From contig WLLG01000027.1 in assembly GCA_009700815.1 (NCBI GenBank), positions 1-13,892 on the forward strand: a stretch of 13,892 bases of DNA. Reading direction: 5' to 3'. The notes under the pieces were generated by a model, which was not told where the DNA came from, did no database searches, and saw only the letters and a list, made by a program, of their open reading frames with translations. Position 1 is the stretch's first letter, and every line of letters begins with the position of its first letter. Shown here piece after piece: positions 6,287 through 13,083 of the stretch. This DNA is from Actinomycetota bacterium. Its GTDB lineage: Bacteria; Actinomycetota; Acidimicrobiia; Acidimicrobiales; Microtrichaceae. Made by a program: the position numbers and the translations under genes.

Positions 6287-7888
6287 ATGAACACTCGGGT
6301 GCTGATACACGAGATTGTTGAATTCGCAGCGGCCGAGTCGCCACACGGTTTGGCACTCGTTGCCGGAGACTTCCGCTGGACCTTTACCGAACTACTTCAA
6401 GATGTTCAGCGTTTTGCCGCAGGCATTGCGGAACTCACCGACCCGAGCGATCGCGTCGTGATCATTTCTGACAACTGCCCCGTGATGCTGATTGCGCTCT
6501 ACGCCGTTCCGGCGGCAGGTGCCGTTGCAACTCTTGGCAACACTCGGCACAGCGTGCCGGAACTCGTTGCCATGATTCAAGCGACCGAACCAACAGTCAT
6601 CCTTGCCAGCTCCGAACAGCTTGACCGGCTCGCAACAGAACTACCGAACTGCCAATCAGTGTGTCATGTGGTCTGCATGAATGGCACACACCCAACGGCC
6701 AGCGCACAGGCTGCAGCAGAACTTGGCCTCAGTCCGGCCTCCGAAGCTGAAATCAATTCCACCCGGAGTGGGGCTGCGGCCAAACTGCAAGCGGTCAAGA
6801 CAACGGACCTTGACCCGGCCTCGGCCGCTTGGCTGATTCACACATCGGGAACCACGGGTCGGGCCAAGGGTGCGCTGCTCAGCCACCGAGGCCTGCTTGC
6901 AGCGATCCAGAACACTGCACTCGCTCGACCAGTCTCAGCCGACGACGTGTACCTGTTTCCGTTTCCGCTTTTCCACGTAGCTGCCTACAACGTCTTGCAC
7001 GTGCATCTTCGTCGCCGGCCAGTGGTGCTGCTACCTCGTTTCGAGGCTGGGGAAGTTCTACGTCTGATTGAGAACCACCGGGTGACAACCTGTTCGCTCG
7101 CCCCAACAATGCTGTCCATGCTGCTCAATCACCCGGGATGTGACAGCACGGACCTCTCTTCCCTTCGCCAGATTTCCTACGGTGCATCGGCGATGCCTCT
7201 TGACCTTTTGCGCAGGGTCCTTCGAGAACTGCCCGACTGTGGTCTGGCCCAGGGCTACGGCATGACCGAACTAAGTGGCAATGCAGTCTTTCTTGATCCC
7301 GAAAGTCATCGCAGAGCTGCCGACACTCACCCACATTTGCTTGCTGCAGCCGGCAGACCTGGTCCGCTCGTTGCACTGCGAATTGCAGACGATGACGGCA
7401 ACGAGCTTCCGCAGGGAGAACCAGGCGAGGTTCTGGTTCGTGGCGACCAACTCTGCGAAGGGTATTTCCGCTCCCCCGCAGCAACTGCAGACTCACGTCA
7501 CGGCCCATGGTTTAAAACTGGCGATATTGGCCGCATTGATGAAGACGGCTACCTCTACATCGTGGACCGCAAGAAGGATTTGATTATCTCTGGTGGCGAA
7601 AACATTGCCTCTCGAGAGGTCGAGGACCTGCTGAGCACACATCCTCTCGTGGCACAGGTTGCTGTTATCGGCCTACCCGATGACCACTGGGGAGAGGTCG
7701 TTTGTGCAGTAGTTGTCCCACGGGCAGAGGCTCAGATCGCAACTGAAGATCTGATCTCTTGGACGAAAGACAAAATTGCGGGGTTTAAGCGTCCGCGCGT
7801 CGTGGTCGTTGTCGATGAGCTTCCCGTGAATGCCTCTGGAAAGATCGACAAGGTAGTGCTTCGAGCAACGGTCACCGCGCAGCGTTAA
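6287..7888 (+). CDS. AMP-dependent acyl-CoA synthetase/ligase (ANL superfamily)
   Basis: A 533-residue adenylate-forming enzyme that activates a carboxylic acid to acyl-AMP and then acyl-CoA. The P-loop HTSGTTGRAKGALLSHRG is at 185-202, followed by FPFPLFH (224-230) and the A5 motif GYGMTELSG (323-331). FKTGD (409-413) is followed by GYLYIVDRKKDLIISGGENI (421-440), the hinge and CoA-binding region. NASGKID (515-521) holds the catalytic Lys519. All core residues look intact and length is typical of medium/long-chain or aromatic acyl-CoA ligases; the substrate pocket cannot be assigned by reading. ATG 6287 has no convincing Shine-Dalgarno (GGGCG close upstream). It is the last gene of the 4265-7888 unit, and the downstream gene converges with a gap of only seven bases. 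Confidence 0.93.
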   Translation: MNTRVLIHEIVEFAAAESPHGLALVAGDFRWTFTELLQDVQRFAAGIAELTDPSDRVVIISDNCPVMLIALYAVPAAGAVATLGNTRHSVPELVAMIQATEPTVILASSEQLDRLATELPNCQSVCHVVCMNGTHPTASAQAAAELGLSPASEAEINSTRSGAAAKLQAVKTTDLDPASAAWLIHTSGTTGRAKGALLSHRGLLAAIQNTALARPVSADDVYLFPFPLFHVAAYNVLHVHLRRRPVVLLPRFEAGEVLRLIENHRVTTCSLAPTMLSMLLNHPGCDSTDLSSLRQISYGASAMPLDLLRRVLRELPDCGLAQGYGMTELSGNAVFLDPESHRRAADTHPHLLAAAGRPGPLVALRIADDDGNELPQGEPGEVLVRGDQLCEGYFRSPAATADSRHGPWFKTGDIGRIDEDGYLYIVDRKKDLIISGGENIASREVEDLLSTHPLVAQVAVIGLPDDHWGEVVCAVVVPRAEAQIATEDLISWTKDKIAGFKRPRVVVVVDELPVNASGKIDKVVLRATVTAQR

Positions 7889-7895
7889 GGCGTTT

Positions 7896-8933
7896 CTACT
7901 GAGGAGCTAAATCCCGAATCGCCTGCCTCTGGTCATAACCAAACGGAAGGAGTGCAAGCGCCGGTGTAGTAACCCCGTTGGCGACATAACGGCCGATCTG
8001 CTCACGGCAATGCTCCGGAGCGCCAGAGATGATCAGTTCATCAACTAAGGAGTCAGGAATCGCGGCGAGTGCACCTTGACGATCCCCGTCACCCCAGAGC
8101 TTCCACATTTCAGAGAGTTGTTCCCCTCGACCCAGCCACTCGTGGAATGCCGCATACACCGGAACAGTCAGGTATGCCGCAATTGCGTACCTGCCCATGG
8201 CTAGGACTGCATCACGGTCAGTGGTCGGGGCAACAAAGATTCTTGCCACAACCTCTTTGGTTGGCGCATCAGAGGTACCCCCTCCTGCGGCCTGCACGAT
8301 TGGTGCAACTTTGCTGACATCTTCGGCGGATAGCCAGTTGATAATTGCCCCGTCGCCCTCGGTTCCCGCTAGTCGCAACATCCCCTCGCGGAGCGCAGCG
8401 ATCAGGATTGGTGGCTGCTGAGCGGGACGAATCCCGAGGCGAAACCCTGCAACCTCGGACTGGCCGAATCGGCCGGTCATCTTCTCGCCCGACATGGCAG
8501 CTCGCAGAAACCGAACCATGTCTTTGACCTGCCGATAGGGCTCCTCGAAGGGCACCCCATTCCACCGCTCAACAATCACGTTGGAGGATGTGCCGATTCC
8601 AAACACAAACCGTCCCGGTGCGGCATCTGCTAGTGAAGCCACCGACTGCGCAAGCAGCGCAGGGCCCCGCGTATAAGCAGGCACGATTGCAGTACCAAGC
8701 CGCAAACTTGGTGCCCAAGCTGCTGCTAGTGCCAGCGGCGTAAAAGCATCTGCGCCGTTCGCCTCTGAGGACCACACATCGGTGTATCCCAAGTCTGCAA
8801 GCTCAAGGATCCAGTCTTTTTGCTCAGCCAGCGGAACGCCATCAAATGGAATGGTCATTCCATAGCGTCGACCCGGCGGCAAGGAAGGACCTGCTGATTC
8901 GGTGAGAGTGACAGCCTCGGTAGGTGTAGACAT
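7896..8933 (-). CDS. LLM-class (luciferase-like) F420-dependent oxidoreductase, copy 2
   Basis: A 345-residue luciferase-like TIM-barrel oxidoreductase. Signature segments are LADLGYTDVWSSEANG (45-60), LRLGTAIVPAYTRGPALLAQ (77-96, typical of F420-dependent LLM proteins) and GIGTSSNVIVERWNG (112-126). EGDGAIINWLSAEDV (192-206) is a further landmark. F420 use is inferred from the family. It resembles the 4265 gene along its length, including the C-terminal segment, but has a longer N-terminus (about 20 extra residues). ATG 8933 is preceded on the minus strand by AGGGTGAAGAA, a weak ribosome binding site. The thioesterase gene lies upstream on the same strand with a 154-bp, repeat-filled gap, and the acyl-CoA synthetase converges on its 3' end. 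Likely job: hydride transfer on an acyl-CoA-pathway intermediate, which is speculation. Confidence 0.92.
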   Translation of the reverse strand: MSTPTEAVTLTESAGPSLPPGRRYGMTIPFDGVPLAEQKDWILELADLGYTDVWSSEANGADAFTPLALAAAWAPSLRLGTAIVPAYTRGPALLAQSVASLADAAPGRFVFGIGTSSNVIVERWNGVPFEEPYRQVKDMVRFLRAAMSGEKMTGRFGQSEVAGFRLGIRPAQQPPILIAALREGMLRLAGTEGDGAIINWLSAEDVSKVAPIVQAAGGGTSDAPTKEVVARIFVAPTTDRDAVLAMGRYAIAAYLTVPVYAAFHEWLGRGEQLSEMWKLWGDGDRQGALAAIPDSLVDELIISGAPEHCREQIGRYVANGVTTPALALLPFGYDQRQAIRDLAPQ

Positions 8934-8964
8934 TTCTTCACCCTAGGCCGAAGCCAACAGCTGC

Positions 8965-9028
8965 ACAGCACCTAGTTCGTACAGCACTCAGTTCGTACAG
9001 CACGCAGTTCCTACGACACCCAGCTTGT
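8965..9028 (+). repeat. 16-bp tandem repeat, 4 copies
   Basis: Four contiguous 16-base units: ACAGCACCTAGTTCGT (8965), ACAGCACTCAGTTCGT (8981), ACAGCACGCAGTTCCT (8997) and ACGACACCCAGCTTGT (9013). The two middle copies are the most alike and the last is the most diverged. It lies between the thioesterase stop and the oxidoreductase start, upstream of the latter on the minus strand. Confidence 0.88.
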
Positions 9029-9050
9029 GACCGAGTCCGTCGGCACGCCC

Positions 9051-9092
9051 TGTGCCGTGTTAGCTGTGCCGTGTTAGCTGTGCTGTCTTAGC
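9051..9092 (+). repeat. 14-bp tandem repeat, 3 copies, overlapping a stop codon
   Basis: The unit TGTGCCGTGTTAGC is perfect at 9051-9064 and 9065-9078; a third copy at 9079-9092 has two mismatches. Each copy carries TTA, i.e. TAA on the minus strand. The TAA at 9088-9090 is the stop of the thioesterase gene. Confidence 0.9.
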
Positions 9093-9885
9093 TGCGCGGG
9101 TTGTGGAGCACTGCGCTCTGGCTAGCCGTTGCCAAAAGAGTGCCGTCTTGGGCCCACAAAAACACTGACCCGTGACCAAACCCGTTACTGACCCCATCGA
9201 CCCTGATGTCACAAAGGACCCACTCAGCGGGCTTGAGTCGTTGCACTCGAATCGTGTTATCCAAACTGTTCGATGGCACCCATCGACCAGTTGCCTGGGC
9301 AATTCCGAAGGGCAGGTAATCGCCCAGAATTGCCAGACCTGCAGCGGACATTTCAATGTCTGGAGTCTGGACCCATAGTGCCGATCGCCCCCGCGGTGCC
9401 GGATTGCCATCGATCTCATCCCAAGGCGATCCGAGTGCCAATCGAATGTTGAGCCGGCCCATGATTGACTCGCTGTCTGCGACCATGTCGCTACGAAGAG
9501 GGCAATCCTGCGGGTTGGGGACCTCGGGCATCGTCCGCCACTGCTCGTCAATCTTGATGTCTTTAGATCCAAGGGCCGCGTTCACCGTAAGAATCTCTCG
9601 GTCACCGACACGGCCGACAGCCCGAGCCTGACTGGTCCGCTTGCCAGCCACGGCCACGGTGACATCAAGATCCATGATCTCTCCCACCATGGCAAAGGAC
9701 AGGTATTGCGCAGTGGCCCAGACCACCGGGCGGTCGCAAACTGCCTCCATAGCTGACACTGCTGCGCCAAGCCCACAGCCGCCAAACATGAATCTGTCCC
9801 GCGTCGCAATGCCATCGGTAATGGGAACGTACCAGCGGGAGGGGTTGTGTGTTGGGGTGAGGCCCAAGAATTCAGCAGCATCCAT
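9088..9885 (-). CDS. TesB-like acyl-CoA thioesterase (double hotdog)
   Basis: A 265-residue thioesterase-family protein with two hotdog domains in tandem. The first contains RFMFGGCGLGAAVSAMEA (31-48) and the second runs about 165-262. Asp209 in SLDNTIRV (207-214) matches the catalytic Asp of the TesB SLD(H/N)TI motif, and Gln256 in GTLLATASQSAVL (248-260) matches the conserved C-terminal Gln. The enzyme should hydrolyse acyl-CoA to free acid and CoA in the cytoplasm. I chose ATG 9885, since the protein then begins MDAAEFLGLTPTHNPSRW, a common start for the family. The frame runs on upstream to a TTG at 9987, but those 34 residues are unlike the family. GTAGGG abuts the ATG too closely to be a good Shine-Dalgarno. 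It precedes the second luciferase-like gene and diverges from the amidase gene across about 208 bp. Confidence 0.85.
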   Translation of the reverse strand: MDAAEFLGLTPTHNPSRWYVPITDGIATRDRFMFGGCGLGAAVSAMEAVCDRPVVWATAQYLSFAMVGEIMDLDVTVAVAGKRTSQARAVGRVGDREILTVNAALGSKDIKIDEQWRTMPEVPNPQDCPLRSDMVADSESIMGRLNIRLALGSPWDEIDGNPAPRGRSALWVQTPDIEMSAAGLAILGDYLPFGIAQATGRWVPSNSLDNTIRVQRLKPAEWVLCDIRVDGVSNGFGHGSVFLWAQDGTLLATASQSAVLHNPRS

Positions 9886-10093
9886 CCCTACACAGTACGG
9901 GTCTGCGAGGGGCTTCTCGACATCGGTGAACCTGGCGGAACAGAGACGCAGGCACCCGCAATCTCTGGCCGCGGGGCGCTGAAGCAAGGCGGCCTATCAA
10001 CTCGTCGTATTATGTGGGGGGCCCGGCTTGTTCGACAGAGCGCAGCAGCCCATGGGTGGAGTTCTGCAACCGTTGCTCTGATGGGGGAAAGAC

Positions 10094-11491
10094 ATGACAG
10101 ATAGTCCATGGCTCGGGGATGCATGTTCACTAGTGGACGCGTTCCGCGCAGGAGATCACTCACCCGCAGAAGAACTTGAAGCGACGCTCGCAGCACTAGA
10201 GAGCAGCGAGCTGAACTCGTTTTCCTATGTCGCAGCCGAGTCTGCTCGCGCTCAGGCTGCCGTTGCCGATATCGGTCAGCCCTTTGGCGGCGTGCCCTTT
10301 GGTGTCAAAGAGTTGAGCCACTACAAGGACTGGCCCTATACCGAGGCCTCACTTGTCTTTGCGGACCGCATCTCGGACCACACCGACACCATGCTTGAAC
10401 GGGCCGAGACGCTCGGCGGCGTGATTCCCGTGGGCCTGACCACGGCCTCGGAGTTTGGCGGGCTGAATGTCAGTGTCACCAAGCTCAACGGCGTTACCCG
10501 CAACCCATGGAATCTCGACCGAACTGCAGGCGGTTCATCAGGCGGAAGCTCAGCGGCAGTGGCGGGCGGATTGCTCACCATGGCTTCCGGTGGCGATGGC
10601 GGCGGGTCTATTCGTATTCCTGCAGGGTTTAACGGCCTGCCAGGCATGAAGGGAACTGCTGGGCGTATCCCCCGCGGCCCTCAGGCTCTCATTCACCCCA
10701 TGACAGTTGTGCTCGGAGTCATGTGCCGATCCATTCGGGACATCACTCGTTACTACGATGTCACCGCTGGTTACGACTCGCGAGACCCCTACTCACTGCC
10801 CAAGGTCTCTGGCTGGGAGCGTCACCTTGGTTCGCACCTTGGTGCCTTGCGTGGGCGCAAAGTGGCAATCGTTTCGGACCTTGGATCAGCCGTGGTCAAT
10901 CCGGCTGTGACCGAACTAGTCGACGAGGCTGGCCGTCTGCTCGCAGACGAGGTCGGGCTAGAAATCGTTCACGTCGACTTGGCGTTCCCGTCGATGGGGT
11001 TTGAATGGGCGCTGGGAAATCTGTCGGGGCTCTATGCCGACCTCGAGGGTCTCTGGCCTGAGTGCAAAGACCAACTGACTCCCGAGATTGCCTTTGGAAT
11101 GAGCATCGCCGAGCGCAAGTACTCCCTAGCCATGATGGCTCGCTCTGAGACGGCTAGAACTGCTGCAAACGAAGCTGTTGCGAAGGCATTCGATCAAGTG
11201 GACTTCATTTTTAGCGCTACCAATCCAGATGTTGCCTTTCCTGCCGAAACTACTCTTCATCTAGAAGTTGCCGGCCAAGCAGTTGGTCCCGAAAACAATG
11301 GTGCGCTCACTATTCCCTACAACATCGTGGGCAATCCTTCGCTCTCGGTGCCAATTGGCCAGCTCGACGGGTTACCAGTTGGAATGCAGATTGCTAGCCG
11401 CCATCACGATGATGCTCTAGTTCTTGACCTTGGATTAGCTCTCGAACGCAGTCGACCTTGGCCACTTGTGGCAAACGCTGCTCCCTGTTGA
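10094..11491 (+). CDS. amidase-signature family hydrolase
   Basis: A 465-residue amidase-signature enzyme with the Ser-cisSer-Lys catalytic triad intact. Lys72 lies in PFGVKELS (68-75), the cis-Ser is Ser148 in AGGSSGGSSAAVAGG (145-159), and the nucleophile is Ser172 in GGDGGGSIRIPAG (166-178). The 24-residue distance between the two serines equals that in fatty acid amide hydrolase and malonamidase E2. Family members hydrolyse amide or ester bonds of many small molecules; there is no sign of GatB/GatC neighbours, so tRNA amidotransferase function is unlikely. ATG 10094 is preceded by GGGGGAAAG with suitable spacing. The gene diverges from the thioesterase gene. Cytoplasmic, with no signal peptide. 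In this context it may release a carboxylic acid that the nearby ligase activates; that link is inference. Confidence 0.92.
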   Translation: MTDSPWLGDACSLVDAFRAGDHSPAEELEATLAALESSELNSFSYVAAESARAQAAVADIGQPFGGVPFGVKELSHYKDWPYTEASLVFADRISDHTDTMLERAETLGGVIPVGLTTASEFGGLNVSVTKLNGVTRNPWNLDRTAGGSSGGSSAAVAGGLLTMASGGDGGGSIRIPAGFNGLPGMKGTAGRIPRGPQALIHPMTVVLGVMCRSIRDITRYYDVTAGYDSRDPYSLPKVSGWERHLGSHLGALRGRKVAIVSDLGSAVVNPAVTELVDEAGRLLADEVGLEIVHVDLAFPSMGFEWALGNLSGLYADLEGLWPECKDQLTPEIAFGMSIAERKYSLAMMARSETARTAANEAVAKAFDQVDFIFSATNPDVAFPAETTLHLEVAGQAVGPENNGALTIPYNIVGNPSLSVPIGQLDGLPVGMQIASRHHDDALVLDLGLALERSRPWPLVANAAPC

Positions 11492-11546
11492 GTGCCCGAA
11501 AACTCGCTGTAGGTTCGGCCCACTAGCAACCGGGGAGCGCTACCCG

Positions 11547-11582
11547 TTGTCAGTGTCACACCCCAAGCTCATACTTGTCTCA
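11547..11582 (+). promoter_or_regulatory. sigma-70-type promoter giving a leaderless transcript
   Basis: The -35 box TTGTCA (11547-11552, 5 of 6 to consensus) is followed after exactly 17 bases by the -10 box CATACT (11570-11575, 4 of 6). Six bases later comes the ATG at 11582. Transcription would begin at or next to the A of the start codon, a known leaderless arrangement in actinobacteria. No Shine-Dalgarno is present, which agrees. Confidence 0.65.
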
Positions 11583-11881
11583 TGACAAAGCAGCTGACTC
11601 TGCGGATCGTACACAACCCCGTAGCCCGCATCGATAATGACACCAAGCGGAGCGCACGCATTGGCCTGCGGCAGGCACGGGCAGCCCTGTCCGAGGCAAA
11701 TCGCCGGGTTGCAGAGCGAGAGGCAGATCGTCTCGCCGAGCGCGAGCAAGAACTCCTTGCGCTAACCGATGCAGCTCGCAGGCTTGCTCTCGTGGCCTCT
11801 GCACCCGAGCAGCCCCGCACCCTCTCCTCAGCCGAAACATCTAGCCAGACCTTGGCTGAGGCTCCTCGGTCCGCTGCCTAG
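11582..11881 (+). CDS. small Arg/Ala-rich helical protein of unknown function (99 aa)
   Basis: The 99-residue product has 15 Arg. Its middle (about residues 20-72, with ARAALSEANRRVAEREADRL at 33-52) looks like one long charged helix and possible coiled coil, followed by a Ser/Pro/Ala-rich tail that is probably disordered. There is no signal peptide, membrane segment or catalytic motif. I do not recognise the family; DNA or RNA binding or a structural role are possible, but nothing proves either. A well-formed leaderless promoter directly before the ATG supports it as a true gene. It ends 17 bases before the thiolase start on the same strand, so read-through into the thiolase gene is likely. 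Confidence 0.7.
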   Translation: MTKQLTLRIVHNPVARIDNDTKRSARIGLRQARAALSEANRRVAEREADRLAEREQELLALTDAARRLALVASAPEQPRTLSSAETSSQTLAEAPRSAA

Positions 11882-11886
11882 CAATC

Positions 11887-11899
11887 TAAGATTCACCTA
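11887..11899 (+). promoter_or_regulatory. possible -10 box for a leaderless thiolase transcript
   Basis: TAAGAT (11887-11892, 4 of 6 to TATAAT) lies six bases before the ATG at 11899, the same spacing as in the promoter at 11570-11582. No convincing -35 box is seen 16-18 bases upstream, and no Shine-Dalgarno precedes the ATG. Confidence 0.35.
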
Positions 11900-13077
11900 T
11901 GTCTGAAGTCGTGATCATTGATGCAGTCCGCACACCCATCGGCCGGAGGAATGGTGGCCTTGGTTCTGTTCATCCGGCGGATCTACTTGCTGGCGTGCTC
12001 GCCGAGTTAGTTTCCCGATCAGGGATCGATCCCGATGAAGTCGATCAACTCGTCGGTGGCTGTGTGAGCCAAGTTGGGCAACAATCATTCAACCTGACCA
12101 GGACTGCTTGGCTAACTGCTGGCTTACCTCTGACTGTTGCCGCAACCACCATCGACACGCAATGTGGTTCCTCGCAGCAGGCAACCAGTTTCGCAACGGC
12201 ACTGGTCGCCTCTGGCGTGGTCGATGTGGCGATTGCGTGCGGTGTGGAGTCAATGAGTCGTGTGCCAATTGGATCGAATAGCTCCAAGAAGCTCGGACTT
12301 GGCGTACCAATCCCAAAATCATATTTTGAGAGCTACGAATTCACCTCGCAGTTTGAAGGTGCGGAACGAATCGCTGATGCGTGGGGTATCAGCCGCCAAG
12401 ACTGCGACGAGTTCGGTTTTCAATCTCAACAACGTGCCGCTACTGCTTGGGAACAGGGTCGCTTTGACTCGCAGATCGTCTCGGTGCAAGCACCAGACCT
12501 CGATGAAGATGGCACTCCCACGGGCTCCACGACAACTCGCAGCACAGACGAAGGCCTCAGAGAAACCACCCTCGACAAGCTTGCATCCCTAAAGCCCATT
12601 GCCAGAGAAGACGGTGTGCATACTGCCGGTTCTGCCTCGCAAATCTCTGACGGTGCTGCCGCTGTGCTCATTATGTCTGCCGAGAAAGCTGCCGCGCTTG
12701 GACTCGCACCTCGAGCCAAGGTCCTTGATTCCTGCATGGTGGGAGTAGACCCCGTCCTCATGCTTACTGGGCCGATTGAAGCCACCCGTCGCCTACTCGG
12801 CCGCACCCAGATGTCCATCAGCGATTTTGACCTGTTTGAAATCAACGAGGCCTTTGCTTCGGTCGTACTCGCATGGGCAAAGGAAGTTGGCGCAGACCTA
12901 GACCGAACGAATCCCAATGGTGGCGCTATTGCACTAGGGCACCCCCTCGGCGCAACGGGAGCATTCCTAATTACTAAGGCGCTCAATGAGCTTGAGCGCA
13001 TCGACGGCACCAACGCACTCATCAGCATGTGTTGCGGTGGCGGTCTCGGCACCGGCACCATCATCCAACGCGTCTGA
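11899..13077 (+). CDS. acetyl-CoA C-acyltransferase (thiolase), FadA5-like
   Basis: A 392-residue degradative thiolase that cleaves 3-ketoacyl-CoA with CoA to give acetyl- or propionyl-CoA. The nucleophilic Cys89 lies in TQCGSSQQA (87-95). Asn316 is in EINEAFA (314-320), His348 is in GHPLGATGA (347-355), and the second catalytic Cys378 is in SMCCGGGLGTG (376-386). All catalytic residues are present. The MCCGGGLGTGT ending is like the FadA5-type steroid thiolases of actinobacteria, as is the length of about 391 residues. Substrate preference (steroid side chain versus general beta-oxidation) is inference. It lies 17 bases after the 99-residue gene; ATG 11899 has no Shine-Dalgarno. With the ligase, dehydrogenase and thioesterase nearby, it completes a beta-oxidation-like set, although no acyl-CoA dehydrogenase or enoyl-CoA hydratase is in view. 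Confidence 0.93.
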   Translation: MSEVVIIDAVRTPIGRRNGGLGSVHPADLLAGVLAELVSRSGIDPDEVDQLVGGCVSQVGQQSFNLTRTAWLTAGLPLTVAATTIDTQCGSSQQATSFATALVASGVVDVAIACGVESMSRVPIGSNSSKKLGLGVPIPKSYFESYEFTSQFEGAERIADAWGISRQDCDEFGFQSQQRAATAWEQGRFDSQIVSVQAPDLDEDGTPTGSTTTRSTDEGLRETTLDKLASLKPIAREDGVHTAGSASQISDGAAAVLIMSAEKAAALGLAPRAKVLDSCMVGVDPVLMLTGPIEATRRLLGRTQMSISDFDLFEINEAFASVVLAWAKEVGADLDRTNPNGGAIALGHPLGATGAFLITKALNELERIDGTNALISMCCGGGLGTGTIIQRV

Positions 13078-13083
13078 TTCGTA

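Noticed and set aside
3721..9028. A single shared repeat family for the two 16-bp arrays
   Set aside because: Only CTGAGT is shared between the units; the other ten positions agree about as often as by chance.
8965..9092. CRISPR-like array
   Set aside because: Units are directly adjacent 14- or 16-base copies without spacers; this is plain tandem repetition, and no cas genes are present.
9886..9987. 34-residue N-terminal extension of the thioesterase starting at TTG 9987
   Set aside because: The extension is Cys/Arg-rich and unlike the family, whose members begin near MDAAEFLGL; ATG 9885 is preferred.
10008..10013. TATTAT as a -10 box for the amidase or, read the other way, the thioesterase
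   Set aside because: No acceptable -35 box lies 16-18 bases away on either strand; a lone AT-rich hexamer is too weak.
11492..11546. Rho-independent terminator after the amidase gene
   Set aside because: Only 4-5 bp imperfect arms with a long loop and no T-run.
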